Below, one piece after another: positions 1 to 8,978 of a DNA stretch of 64,000 bases; positions within the stretch are counted from its first letter, which is position 1, and each line of letters opens with the position of its first letter. The position numbers and the translations under genes are program-made. Below the pieces are notes generated by a model. It made no database searches. It was not told the origin of the DNA and worked only from the letters and a program-made list of their open reading frames with translations. This DNA comes from Rhodospirillaceae bacterium (GTDB lineage Bacteria > Pseudomonadota > Alphaproteobacteria > CACIAM-22H2). The stretch lies in assembly GCA_022843945.1 (NCBI GenBank), contig JALHMR010000001.1:62001-126000 (forward strand), read 5' to 3'.

Positions 1-2971
1 ACTTGAGGGCACCGACCGAAGGTAGAACCGTGCTGGCATAACGCTTGGCCAGCCACTGCGTCTGGCGATAGCCGGAGAAGTCGGCGACCGGCGCCTCCGG
101 TGCCTCGCTCACCAGCACGCCCAGGGGCAGGCTCTGCAGCCCGGCATCCGGGACGATGAAGACGTTGCGGGCGCCGCTTAGCGCCGGCTCGATTGGCGCG
201 AAGATTGACTTGTAGAGTTCGTGCGCCTTGGTCGTGTCGAAGCGTGGAATATCCTGCAGGCTGGTGACGTTGCTCGGATCGAGTCCCAGGCGCAGCTCGC
301 GGATCGCGTCGTTCAGCGCCTGCCGGCCGATATCGAGACGCACGAACATGGCGGTGTCACGTCGAATGGCCATGACCAGGGTGCGTCGGTTGCCGACCAG
401 CCAGAGGACCACGGCTTCATCGCGAGCGAGCAACCCCTGCATCTCGGCCAGAGGGACGGGCTGCGGCGAGGCCAGCGAGGCATAGTCGGGGTAGTCCTTC
501 GCGATCCGGGCATCGAGCTCCTTCAGCCGGACGTCGAGCTGCTGCAGCTCTGTGCGGAGCGCCGCTTCACGGGCGGCGTCACGCTCGGCGCTCGGCCGGC
601 CGAGGAACTGCACCAGGGCCGCATCCTTGCTGCGCCAGCGCTCGATCGTGTCCTCACGCGCCCGCACGACTTCCGCCAGGCCGCCGGTGCCGGAGGCGAA
701 ACGGGCTGCCATCCGGGCCACGGCCGCCTCGGTCCCCGTGGCCTGGGCAAGCTGCGCCACCTCGAAGGCTTCGGCGGTCAGAACTCCGCTGCGGGCCGCA
801 TCGGCCGCCTGCGCCCGCCACAGCAGGAACACGTGATCCATGAAGGCGCCGCGGTAGCTGGCCTGCTCGGCCTGATTGGCGGTGGACCGCTCGTCCTTGG
901 AGCGCGCCATCTGCGTGCGGAAGGAGCGCGTTGCCTGGCGCAGCTCGGTCAGCGCCGGCTCGAAACGGTCCTGGTTCTCCAGCGCCGACGCCAGCTGGAT
1001 GCGGGCCCAGGCGGTCTCGAAGTCCTCGGCGCCGCGCAGCCGCGTCAGGTTGGCGACGGCCTGCGCAGCGAGCGTCTCGGCTTCCGCGTGCCGGCCGAGT
1101 CGCAGTTTGATGCGTGCGAGGTTGACCTTGTCGAAAGCCACGGCCACGGAATCCGCGCCCAGCTGGGCCTCGTTGATGGTCAGGGCCCGCGCCAGCAGCG
1201 GCTCGGCTTCGCCAAGACGGCCGGTTTCCAACAAGGACCGGGCCAGCGAGCCGATCGTCTGGGCGACGCGGCGGTTATCCGGGCCATAGGCCGCTTCGGC
1301 GACGCCCACGGCCCGGGCCAGGAACGGGATGCCTTCCGGGGTCCGGCCCATCCGGCGGTAGCTCTGCCCGATCATGCGCAGCGGGAAGACCAGATGCGGG
1401 TGCGAAGGACCGGAAGACTTCACAATGATCTCGGCCGCCCGGCGGAACATGTCGATCGCCTCGGCATGGCGACCTTGCGTGTAGTAAGTCTCCGCCAGGC
1501 TGGCGAGCCCCGAACCGGTCTGCCGGTGCTCGGGGCCGAAGACGCGTTCGAAGGTCTGCAGGGAGCGCCGCTTCAGCTGCTCCGACTCGGCGAAGCGACC
1601 CATCACCATGTAAAGGATGCCGAGCTCGTCGGCGCTGTACGCGGTGAATTCATGATCGGCGCCAAAGAGTTTTTCGCGGATGGCCAGTGCCCGCTTGCCT
1701 ACCTCTTCCGCCTGCGGGAAGCGTTCGGTCCAGCGGTAGGTCCGGGCCAGCCCATTCAGCACCGGCGGAATCCGGAAATCCTCAGGCCCGTACACCTCTT
1801 CCCGGATCTTCAGGCTGCGCAGCAGCAACGGTTCCGCATCCTGGAAGCGATAGGCGGAGATGTAGAAATCCGCCATCGCAAGGGCCGTCAACGCAAAATC
1901 CGCAGAGTCCGCACCCTTGCTCGCCTCCATGATCGCCAGCGCCCGCTGGAACGTCTCCTCGGCGGCGGCATAGCGCCCTTGTGACGCATGACAGCGCGCC
2001 ACTGTTTCCAAAGCACGCCCGACAAGCTCGTGCCCGGGACCCAGTCGTTTTTCGCGAATCTCCAAGGCGCGCCGGTGAAGAGGCTCCGCTTCCTCGCAGC
2101 GCCCCGTGCGACGCAACGCCTCGCCCAGGTTGTACAGCCCCCACTGGACGTCCATCGTGTCACCCGCGAACCGTGCCTCGGCAATCGCCAGCTGTCGGCG
2201 GAAGGTGGCCTCTGCCTCGTCGAACCGGCCGCTGTCCAGCAGGGCGAAGCCGAGGCGCGACAACGGGGTTAGAAGGCGCGCGTCCTCGGAGCCGAACCGG
2301 GTTTCGCGGATCGTCACCACCCGGCTCATTACCTCGACGCCCTCCGGGTAGCGGCCGGTGCGGACATAGTGGTCGCCAAGGTCGCTGGCCACGGTCGCAG
2401 CTTCAGCCGAGTCGACGCCGCTGACCCGTTCCATGATGGCCAATGCCGCCTTGAGCGATGCTTCGGCCTCGCCGTAGCGGATCAGGTTGGTCTGGCACTG
2501 GCCCATGCGGTGAAGGGAGCGCGCGATCTCCACATGATCGGGACCTTGCCGCTTTTCGCGGATCGCCAGGGCCTGGCGATAGAGCGGCAGCGCTTCGGCG
2601 CAGCGCCGGCTGGCGCGATACACTTCACCCAGGTGGTGGAGCGGGAACGCGACCTCGATCGTCTCGCCCGGGAAATGCCGCTCCGCCACGGCCAGCTGGC
2701 GCCGGAAGGCCTGCTCGGCTTCCTCGTAACGCCTGTCATCCAGCAGTGCATAGCCCAAGCGGGCTAGCGGCGTCAGCAGCCCGCGCGCGCCATCCCCCAG
2801 ACGCGTGGTGGCGTCGCGCAGCTCCTCGCGACGCCGCACGACGTCGGCCGATTCCGGTCGCGTGACTTCGGGCCGTGCCTGGGCACGCCCCTCCGGCGCG
2901 CCGGAGGCGAGCACGGCCAGCGCAACGACCATTGCCGCGGCGACACTGCGAGCGAGCGCCAAGCCCTTCAT
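1..2971 (-). CDS. Secreted TPR-repeat protein with CHAT (caspase-like) domain, 3' part missing
   Basis: The frame stays open from an ATG at 2971 to the left edge, giving about 990 residues with the C-terminus outside the window. The N-terminus is a Sec-type signal peptide ending near residue 31 (GRAQA). Most of the rest is tetratricopeptide repeats of about 42 residues (for example EEAEQAFRRQLAVAE), of the kinesin-light-chain/TPR_12 kind. The last visible residues (FIVPDAGLQSLPLGVLVSE, then QWLAKRY and LPSVGALK) match the start of a CHAT domain. The catalytic His and Cys would lie beyond the edge. TPR-CHAT proteins are putative proteases. The export signal suggests action outside the cytoplasm, which is inference. 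A five-codon frame (2985-2968) ends on the start codon. Confidence 0.85.
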   Translation of the reverse strand, partial: MKGLALARSVAAAMVVALAVLASGAPEGRAQARPEVTRPESADVVRRREELRDATTRLGDGARGLLTPLARLGYALLDDRRYEEAEQAFRRQLAVAERHFPGETIEVAFPLHHLGEVYRASRRCAEALPLYRQALAIREKRQGPDHVEIARSLHRMGQCQTNLIRYGEAEASLKAALAIMERVSGVDSAEAATVASDLGDHYVRTGRYPEGVEVMSRVVTIRETRFGSEDARLLTPLSRLGFALLDSGRFDEAEATFRRQLAIAEARFAGDTMDVQWGLYNLGEALRRTGRCEEAEPLHRRALEIREKRLGPGHELVGRALETVARCHASQGRYAAAEETFQRALAIMEASKGADSADFALTALAMADFYISAYRFQDAEPLLLRSLKIREEVYGPEDFRIPPVLNGLARTYRWTERFPQAEEVGKRALAIREKLFGADHEFTAYSADELGILYMVMGRFAESEQLKRRSLQTFERVFGPEHRQTGSGLASLAETYYTQGRHAEAIDMFRRAAEIIVKSSGPSHPHLVFPLRMIGQSYRRMGRTPEGIPFLARAVGVAEAAYGPDNRRVAQTIGSLARSLLETGRLGEAEPLLARALTINEAQLGADSVAVAFDKVNLARIKLRLGRHAEAETLAAQAVANLTRLRGAEDFETAWARIQLASALENQDRFEPALTELRQATRSFRTQMARSKDERSTANQAEQASYRGAFMDHVFLLWRAQAADAARSGVLTAEAFEVAQLAQATGTEAAVARMAARFASGTGGLAEVVRAREDTIERWRSKDAALVQFLGRPSAERDAAREAALRTELQQLDVRLKELDARIAKDYPDYASLASPQPVPLAEMQGLLARDEAVVLWLVGNRRTLVMAIRRDTAMFVRLDIGRQALNDAIRELRLGLDPSNVTSLQDIPRFDTTKAHELYKSIFAPIEPALSGARNVFIVPDAGLQSLPLGVLVSEAPEAPVADFSGYRQTQWLAKRYASTVLPSVGALK

Positions 2972-2995
2972 GGCGGGACCTTCATTGAAGTCGCC

Positions 2996-3039
2996 AGTAT
3001 AGACCTGAACCGCAACTTACCCCTGTGACCGCTGTCACC
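2996..3039 (-). promoter_or_regulatory. Possible promoter with CRP-like palindrome upstream of the TPR-CHAT gene
   Basis: On the minus strand a TATACT hexamer (3001-2996) could be a -10 element 25 bases before the ATG at 2971. Upstream lies TGTGA-N6-TCACC on the plus strand (3024-3039), nine of ten bases of the classical CRP half-sites. No good -35 hexamer is present, which would suit an activator-dependent promoter. This is pattern matching only. Alphaproteobacterial CRP/FNR-family proteins differ in their preferred sites. Confidence 0.3.
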
Positions 3040-3054
3040 GGGAGAAGGTTAACG

Positions 3055-4128
3055 CTAGGCCGGCTTGACGGTCGCCGTCATCAGCTCGCCGGCATCAACC
3101 TCGCGCTCAGAGGCGACGCGGTTGCGCCCGCGCCGCTTGGCGGCATAAAGCGCCGCGTCGGCGCGCTGCACGAAATTCGCGGCCGGCTCCCCCGGCCGGT
3201 AGCATGACACGCCCAGCGACAGGGTGACGTGCCCGAGGTCACGGTCGTCGCCGCGCATGATCACCCGGCGCGAGCCGATCGAGGACCGCAGCTGGTCGGC
3301 CAGCTTCAGCGCGTCTTCCAGCCGGGTCTTGGGCAGCAAGATGCCGAATTCCTCGCCGCCGTAACGGCAGGCCACGTCGCGGCCCTTGATGCCGTCGGTC
3401 AGCGCCCGGGCCACGAGCCGCAGCACGAGATCGCCGAGCTGATGACCGTAGGTGTCGTTGAAGCGCTTGAAATGGTCGATATCGGCCATCATCAGGCAGA
3501 GATCGCCGCCCTCTTCGAGAGCAAGCTTGAGGCTCTCGCGCAGCCGCATGTCGAACATCTTGCGATTGCCGACACCGGTCAGCGCGTCGACCAGCGTCTC
3601 GCGCTGCGCGGTCTCGATCTGGCGGCGCAGCACGTCGATCTCCTGCGAGGACTGGGCGAGCTTGCCGACGATCTCCTCGTTATGGGCGACCATGCGCCGC
3701 GTCTCGTCGAGAATCGCCTCGACCACCACCTGCATCCGGTCGGCGTCGGCGCTGATGTCCTCGATCGTGCCCGAGGCTTTACCCAGCGCTTCGCCGTAGC
3801 TCTTCTGGCCGGCGCCGGCCTTCTGCACCAGCGACAGGACGACCGCGGCGGCGGCCGAGATGCGCTCGCCGGCCTCGCGGATCTGCTCGGCCTCGCGCGA
3901 AGGACCCAGCAGCTGCTCGTAGAGATCGATGTTGCGCTCGGGCGTATACTCGATGCGGTTGGAATCGAGGATGTCGATCGCCCGCGCCAGGGCGGGATTG
4001 CTGCCGCTGGAATAGGCGTACCAGACGGCAAAGTTGTGCGGCGTCGGCGGAATCCGCCGCGCGGCCATGCTGGCGACCGCCTGTTCGGCGAAATGCCGCG
4101 TGCGATCGAGGTCGGCTGACCCTTCCAC
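3055..4128 (-). CDS. Diguanylate cyclase (GGDEF domain protein)
   Basis: This 357-residue soluble protein would make cyclic di-GMP from two GTP. Its N-terminal region carries the PPTPHNFAVWYAY stretch (residues 27-39) typical of one alphaproteobacterial GGDEF class. A long helical, probably coiled-coil part (about 75-180) follows. The catalytic domain starts at DALTGVGNR (181-189), has DIDHFK at about 216, and has the active-site GGEEF at 257-261. The product-inhibition I-site RxxD is KGRD here, so feedback inhibition may be weak. The start is GTG at 4128. It lies upstream of the TPR-CHAT gene on the same strand, 83 bp apart. No transmembrane segment is visible, so the input signal is unknown. 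Confidence 0.9.
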   Translation of the reverse strand: MEGSADLDRTRHFAEQAVASMAARRIPPTPHNFAVWYAYSSGSNPALARAIDILDSNRIEYTPERNIDLYEQLLGPSREAEQIREAGERISAAAAVVLSLVQKAGAGQKSYGEALGKASGTIEDISADADRMQVVVEAILDETRRMVAHNEEIVGKLAQSSQEIDVLRRQIETAQRETLVDALTGVGNRKMFDMRLRESLKLALEEGGDLCLMMADIDHFKRFNDTYGHQLGDLVLRLVARALTDGIKGRDVACRYGGEEFGILLPKTRLEDALKLADQLRSSIGSRRVIMRGDDRDLGHVTLSLGVSCYRPGEPAANFVQRADAALYAAKRRGRNRVASEREVDAGELMTATVKPA

Positions 4129-4278
4129 CCTCTAACCCTCCCACACGCCGGTCCCCAGCCAACCGGCGCAGCGTCCCCTGATATTAGTTCTTTTGCGGAC
4201 CTACGTCTGTAATAGAGCGCGAATTCGCACCTTTCGTCCATAGACTAAAACGTCGCAACGCACTACCGCCCGCGGGTA

Positions 4279-5664
4279 TCAAGCGCCGAACCGCGCCGCG
4301 ATGACCCCGAAAACCGCGCGCAGGGTCTGCGTTTCCGCCCCTTCCGGCCGGCCCGGCCGGTGATAGGGATTCCAGGCGTAGATATCGAGATGCGCCCAGG
4401 GAATGCCGGCGCCCACGAATTCCTGCAGGAACAGGGCGGCAGTCACCGACCCGGCAAACGGGCCGTCCGAGATGTTGTTGAGGTCTGCGACCTTGCTGTC
4501 GAGACGCGCGCGGTACGGCGCCCAGAGCGGCATGCGCCACAGCGGATCGGCCTCGGCCTGGGCCTGGGCGAGGAGTTCGTCGGCCAGTGCATCGTCGTTG
4601 CAATAGAGCGGTGGCAGATCCGGCCCGAGTGCCACGCGGGCCGCCCCGGTCAGGGTGGCGAAATCCACCATCAGCGCCGGCTTCTCCTCGGAGGCGGCGG
4701 CCAGCGCGTCGGCCAGGATCAACCGGCCTTCGGCATCGGTATTGCCGATCTCGACCGTCAGGCCCTTGCGCGAACGGATCACGTCGAGCGGGCGGAAGGA
4801 ATTTCCGGAAACCGAATTCTCGACGGCGGGCACCAGGACACGCAGGCGCACCGGCAATTTCGCCTCGACCACCATCTGGGCGAGGCCGAGCGCATGTGCC
4901 GCTCCGCCCATGTCCTTCTTCATGATCTTCATGCCGGCATCGTTCTTGAGGTCAAGGCCGCCGGTGTCGAAGCACACGCCCTTGCCGAGGATGGTCACCT
5001 TGGGGTCCGTGGCCTTGCCCCACCGCAGATCGATCAGGCGTGGGGCCCGCGGGCTCGCCCGCCCGACAGCGTGGACGAGCGGGAAACCCTGCTTGAGCAG
5101 CGCCTCGCCCTTGATGACGCTGAAATCCATGCGCAGCGCCTTGGCCATGTCGCGCGCGGCATCCGCGAGCTCCCCCGGCCCCATGTCTTCGGCCGGCGTG
5201 TTGACCAGATCACGGGCAAGGTCGCTGGCCCGGCTGACGCGTTCCACTTGGGCGCGATCGGTCCGGCGCGGCCAGACCAGCTCGGCCGGCTTGCGCGTGG
5301 CTTTGCGATAGCGGGTAAAGCCGTAGGAGCCGACCGCCCAGGCGATGGCCCAGCGCGTCGCCCCGGCATCCGGCTCGGGATCCAGCCGGTAGCTGCCTTC
5401 GGGCAACCGCAAGGGCAGGCCGGCCAGGTGCCAGAAATCGTCGGGGCCGCCGCTGCCGGCGATGCCGGCCAGGACACGGCCGGGAGCCCCATCGCGTCCG
5501 GGCAGAACGCAGACCTCGCCAGGCTTGGCGCTGAAATTGTTGCCCTCGACCCAACGCCGGGTCGCAGCCGGGGCGCTCTTGAGCCAGGCGGCGAACTCCC
5601 GCTTGGTCAGCAGGGTGAGCGGACGCGTGGCGGATGCAGGGCGCGGACGAAAGGGCAGCGGCAA
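4279..5664 (-). CDS. M17 leucyl aminopeptidase family protein
   Basis: A cytosolic zinc/manganese aminopeptidase of about 461 residues, removing N-terminal amino acids from peptides. The catalytic half carries the M17 signatures: GKGVCFDTGG with metal-binding Lys and Asp, a KKDMGGAA segment, and the family signature NTDAEGRL holding the paired Asp and Glu metal ligands. The N-terminal half is divergent, as in the shorter alphaproteobacterial branch rather than E. coli PepA. No ATG or GTG start fits. A TTG at 5664 has GGAGG eight bases upstream and is preferred; a TTG at 5682 is the alternative. It stands alone between the GGDEF gene and the divergent glutathione transferase. Confidence 0.85.
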   Translation of the reverse strand: MPLPFRPRPASATRPLTLLTKREFAAWLKSAPAATRRWVEGNNFSAKPGEVCVLPGRDGAPGRVLAGIAGSGGPDDFWHLAGLPLRLPEGSYRLDPEPDAGATRWAIAWAVGSYGFTRYRKATRKPAELVWPRRTDRAQVERVSRASDLARDLVNTPAEDMGPGELADAARDMAKALRMDFSVIKGEALLKQGFPLVHAVGRASPRAPRLIDLRWGKATDPKVTILGKGVCFDTGGLDLKNDAGMKIMKKDMGGAAHALGLAQMVVEAKLPVRLRVLVPAVENSVSGNSFRPLDVIRSRKGLTVEIGNTDAEGRLILADALAAASEEKPALMVDFATLTGAARVALGPDLPPLYCNDDALADELLAQAQAEADPLWRMPLWAPYRARLDSKVADLNNISDGPFAGSVTAALFLQEFVGAGIPWAHLDIYAWNPYHRPGRPEGAETQTLRAVFGVIAARFGA

Positions 5665-5806
5665 GACACGGGCCTCCGGCAAAAGGATCGGCGGACAGGT
5701 AAGCGGGTTGGTGGGACCGCGTCAAACCCGAGCCCTAGTTTTTCTCGGCTCCTGCCCCAGCTAAGATCGCTGCCCCGAAACGGCGAAACCCCTTAGCGTG
5801 GCGTCC

Positions 5807-6472
5807 ATGAGCGAATTCACCCTGCATATCGGCAACAAGGCCTACTCATCGTGGTCGCTGCGCGGCTGGCTGGCCTGCAAGCTGGCCGGCATCGACTTCC
5901 GCGAGGAGGTGCACGATATGGGTGCCCCCGACTGGTCGACCTTCGTGCGCTCGATCTCGCCCAGCGCCCGGGTTCCGGTGCTCCGCCACGGGGAGATCAC
6001 GGTCTGGGAATCGCTGGCCATCGGCGACTACCTGGCCGATCTGTTTCCGAAAGCCGGGTTGTGGCCGGAAGATCGCGCGGCCCGGGCCGAGGCGCGGGCC
6101 ATTTCGGCGGAGATGCATGCGGGCTTCACCGCCTTGCGCTCGTCGATGTGGATGAACACACGGCGGCGTTTCCCGGGCCGGGGCCGCAATCCCGGCTCGC
6201 TGGCCGATATCGCCCGCATCGTGGCGATCTGGGAGGAGGCGCGCCGCCGCTTCGGTGCCGGGGGGCCGTATCTCTTCGGCAGCCGCATAACCCTGGCGGA
6301 CGCCATGTACGCGCCGGTCGTGGCGCGTTTCGTCACCTGGGAGCCGGATCTGCCGGCCGGCGCCAAGGCCTATGTCGCGGCCGTCTGGGAACACCCGGCC
6401 GTCGTCGAATGGCGCAAGGCGGCCGAGGCCGAGCCCTGGCTCATCACCAAATACGAGACCCCCGGCCCCTGA
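5807..6472 (+). CDS. Glutathione S-transferase family protein
   Basis: This 221-residue cytosolic protein has a thioredoxin-like N-terminal domain starting FTLHIGNKAYSSWSLRGWL. The SSWS segment is where GSTs place the glutathione-activating Ser or Tyr. It continues through RVPVLRHGEITVWESLAIGDYL, the glutathione-binding cis-Pro and Glu-Ser region. The C-terminal half is all helical, with the conserved ITLADAMYAPVVARF motif. It probably conjugates or reduces small electrophiles, but the substrate cannot be told from sequence. ATG at 5807 is chosen over an in-frame GTG at 5798. It converges on the TAXI gene 15 bp downstream. Confidence 0.88.
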   Translation: MSEFTLHIGNKAYSSWSLRGWLACKLAGIDFREEVHDMGAPDWSTFVRSISPSARVPVLRHGEITVWESLAIGDYLADLFPKAGLWPEDRAARAEARAISAEMHAGFTALRSSMWMNTRRRFPGRGRNPGSLADIARIVAIWEEARRRFGAGGPYLFGSRITLADAMYAPVVARFVTWEPDLPAGAKAYVAAVWEHPAVVEWRKAAEAEPWLITKYETPGP

Positions 6473-6487
6473 GGCCCGGCCACCGGC

Positions 6488-7516
6488 CTATTTGATCAGG
6501 CCGGCCTCGAAGTAGTAGAGCGCCGCCCCGGGGTGCAGCTGCAGGGCGACCGCCTCGGTCGACTGGTCGCGGCGGATGAGCTTGCCGTAAGGATGGCCGT
6601 TTTCCAGGGCGCGGCGGTTATTGGGATGCCAGAGCGCCCGGGTCAGCCCGTAGACGACGCTTTCCTCGATCTCGGCCGCGACGATCCATAGAACGCCCAC
6701 GCTCACGGTGTAGGTCTCGGTGACGCCCGCATAGGCGGTCACCGGCACGTAGGTCTCGGCGAAGAACGGGTAAGCCGCCATCAGGCGCTGGGCAAACGGT
6801 CCGGCAATCGGCAGCAGGCTGATTTCGGTCGAGGCGGCAAGATCGGCGATGATCGGCGAGGGCAGGCCCGCCATGTCGAAGAAGGCGTCGAGCTTGCCCT
6901 CGCGCAGGGCATCGGCGGCTTCGGCCGGCTTCAGGAACTGGGCCTTGATGTCTTTTTCCTGAAGCCCCGCGGCCTGCAGCACCGCCCGGGCGGTCACCAG
7001 GGTGCTCGAATCCTTCTCCCCCAGCGCAACGGACTTACCCCGCAGCTGGCGAAACTCGCGGATATTCGCCGCCCGCCGGGTCACGACATGGAGGGCTTCC
7101 GGGTAGAGATTGGCGATCGCCCGCAGGTTCCGGACCGCGCCCTGTTTCCGGTAGAGGCTGGTGCCGTGATAGGCCCAGTAGGCGATGTCGGCCTGGCAGA
7201 GCGCGGATTCCACGCGCTGCGTCCGGATCGCCTCGATATTGGCAATGGCGCCCGGCGTGGTCTGGGTCACCGCGATCAGGCCCGGAACGCCGCAACTGCC
7301 GCCCCGGTCGCACTCGCGGCCCCCGGGGGGAGAACTGACGATGTTGCCGAGCAGCGAGCCGATCTCGAAGTAGCCGGATTCGGTCGGCCCGGTGGCGATG
7401 CGGAAAAACCGGGCTTCCTGGGCGGAAACGGCCGCGGCCGGCAGCGGGCGCAGAGCAGGCATGGCGAGAAGCGCCCCGCCCCCTGTCAACACCATCCGCC
7501 TGGAAAGCCCAGCCAT
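6488..7516 (-). CDS. TAXI-family TRAP transporter solute-binding protein
   Basis: A 342-residue periplasmic binding protein with a Tat-like leader (SRRMVL followed by a hydrophobic run and an AAA cleavage region). The mature part begins FFRIATGPTESGYFEIGSLLGNIVSSPPGG, characteristic of TAXI proteins (TRAP-associated extracytoplasmic immunogenic). Members bind small carboxylates such as glutamate or 2-oxoglutarate for a fused 4TM-12TM permease. No such permease is adjacent. The nearest membrane genes, 150 bp upstream, are the DctQ/DctM pair with its own DctP protein. It may therefore work with a permease elsewhere. It closes an eleven-gene same-strand run. Confidence 0.88.
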   Translation of the reverse strand: MAGLSRRMVLTGGGALLAMPALRPLPAAAVSAQEARFFRIATGPTESGYFEIGSLLGNIVSSPPGGRECDRGGSCGVPGLIAVTQTTPGAIANIEAIRTQRVESALCQADIAYWAYHGTSLYRKQGAVRNLRAIANLYPEALHVVTRRAANIREFRQLRGKSVALGEKDSSTLVTARAVLQAAGLQEKDIKAQFLKPAEAADALREGKLDAFFDMAGLPSPIIADLAASTEISLLPIAGPFAQRLMAAYPFFAETYVPVTAYAGVTETYTVSVGVLWIVAAEIEESVVYGLTRALWHPNNRRALENGHPYGKLIRRDQSTEAVALQLHPGAALYYFEAGLIK

Positions 7517-7666
7517 TGCTGCGAATCTCGTGCGCCGCGAAGGCTCTTCGGCCGCGCGTGCGTTTTTCGGTCTAGGGCAGTTTTACTCCCGGACTGTGAC
7601 CTTTTGAAGGAAAACCGGCGTGTTTCCTGCAAAGTAATTGCCTGCGCCGCACCACCGGCCGGCGGC

Positions 7667-8974
7667 CTAGGTTTTTCCCATCATCTGCCGCGGGAGATAG
7701 GTCACGATCTCGGGAAAGAGCGTGATCAGCGCCACGGCAACGACCATGAGCAGGAAGTACGGCAGGGCCACCCGGGCGATGTAGGTGATCTGGTGGCCGG
7801 TCATCCCCTGCAGCACGAACAGATTGAAGCCGACCGGGGGGGTGATCTGGGCCATCTCCACCACCACGACGACGAAAATCCCGAACCAGATGAGATCCAG
7901 GCCGGCGCGCTCGATGGTCGGCAGCACCACCGCCATAGTCAGTACCACCATCGATATGCCGTCCAGGAAGCATCCCAGGATGATGTAGAAGACCATGAGC
8001 GCCGCGATGAGCATCGCCGGCGATAGCTGAAGGCTGTCGATGTACTCGGCCAGCGACCGGGGCAGGCCGGTGAAGCCCATGGCGAGCGTCAGGAACGCCG
8101 CACCGGCGAGGATGAAGGCGATCATGCAGGACAGCCGCGTCGCCCCGAGCAGGCTCTCGATGAAGACCTTGCGGTCGAGCGTGCCCTGCACCGCCGTAAG
8201 CGCCAGGGCACCGGCGACCCCAACGCCGGCCGCTTCGGTCGCCGTCGCCAGCCCGGCGTAGATCGAGCCCAGAACGACTACGATCAGGAACACGGCGGGC
8301 AGCAGATGACGGGAGGCGTAGATCTTTTCGCCGAAGCTCATGGCGATATCGGAGGCGGGGATGCGGTCACGGTTGAACAGCGACCAGACCACGACATAAC
8401 CCATGAAGAGGCTCGCCAGCATCAGGCCGGGCAGGACGCCGGCGATGAAGAGCTGGGCGATCGAGACTTCGGCGGCCACCCCGTAGACGATCATGATCAG
8501 GGAGGGCGGGATCAGCAGCCCGAGCGTGCCCGAGCCGGCCAGCGAGCCGACGATCATCTCCTCGGGATAGCCCCGCCGGCGCAGTTCGGGAATGCTCATC
8601 TTGCCAATCGTCGCGCAGGTGGCGGCTGACGATCCTGAGACAGCGGCAAAGATCGTGCAGCCAACGACATTGGTGTGCAGCAGGCGCCCGGGCAGCCGGC
8701 TCATCCAGGGCGCCAGGCCCTGGAACATGTCTTCCGAAAGCTTGGAGCGGAAAAGGATCTCGCCCATCCAGATGAACATCGGCAGGGCCGTCAGTGTCCA
8801 GCTCGATGAAGCTCCCCAGATCGTGGTCACCATGGCATCGCCGGCTGGACGAGAAGTAAACAGCTCCATGGCGATCCAGCCGACTCCGAGCAGAGCCAGA
8901 CCGATCCACATGCCGGCACCCAGGATGACGAACAGGCAGATGATCAGGAAGCCGGTGAGGAGAAGCCCATCCAT
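7667..8974 (-). CDS. dctM: TRAP transporter large permease (DctM type)
   Basis: A 435-residue polytopic inner-membrane protein with about 12 hydrophobic segments. It starts MDGLLLTGFLIICLFVILGAGMW and contains the DctM features SGSSAATCATIGKMSIPELRRRGYP and GTLGLLIPPSLIMIVYG. It is the transport subunit of a sodium-driven tripartite ATP-independent periplasmic transporter for organic acids. It begins four bases after dctQ, so the two are surely cotranscribed, with dctP further upstream. Length is usual for the family. The ligand is unknown; the neighbouring CoA-dependent catabolic genes suggest a carboxylic acid. Confidence 0.93.
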   Translation of the reverse strand: MDGLLLTGFLIICLFVILGAGMWIGLALLGVGWIAMELFTSRPAGDAMVTTIWGASSSWTLTALPMFIWMGEILFRSKLSEDMFQGLAPWMSRLPGRLLHTNVVGCTIFAAVSGSSAATCATIGKMSIPELRRRGYPEEMIVGSLAGSGTLGLLIPPSLIMIVYGVAAEVSIAQLFIAGVLPGLMLASLFMGYVVVWSLFNRDRIPASDIAMSFGEKIYASRHLLPAVFLIVVVLGSIYAGLATATEAAGVGVAGALALTAVQGTLDRKVFIESLLGATRLSCMIAFILAGAAFLTLAMGFTGLPRSLAEYIDSLQLSPAMLIAALMVFYIILGCFLDGISMVVLTMAVVLPTIERAGLDLIWFGIFVVVVVEMAQITPPVGFNLFVLQGMTGHQITYIARVALPYFLLMVVAVALITLFPEIVTYLPRQMMGKT

Positions 8975-8978
8975 GGCG

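Noticed and set aside
221-1984. Open frame of 587 codons on the plus strand
   Set aside because: It lies antisense to the TPR-CHAT gene, whose repeats and domain are recognisable. High GC leaves antisense frames open.
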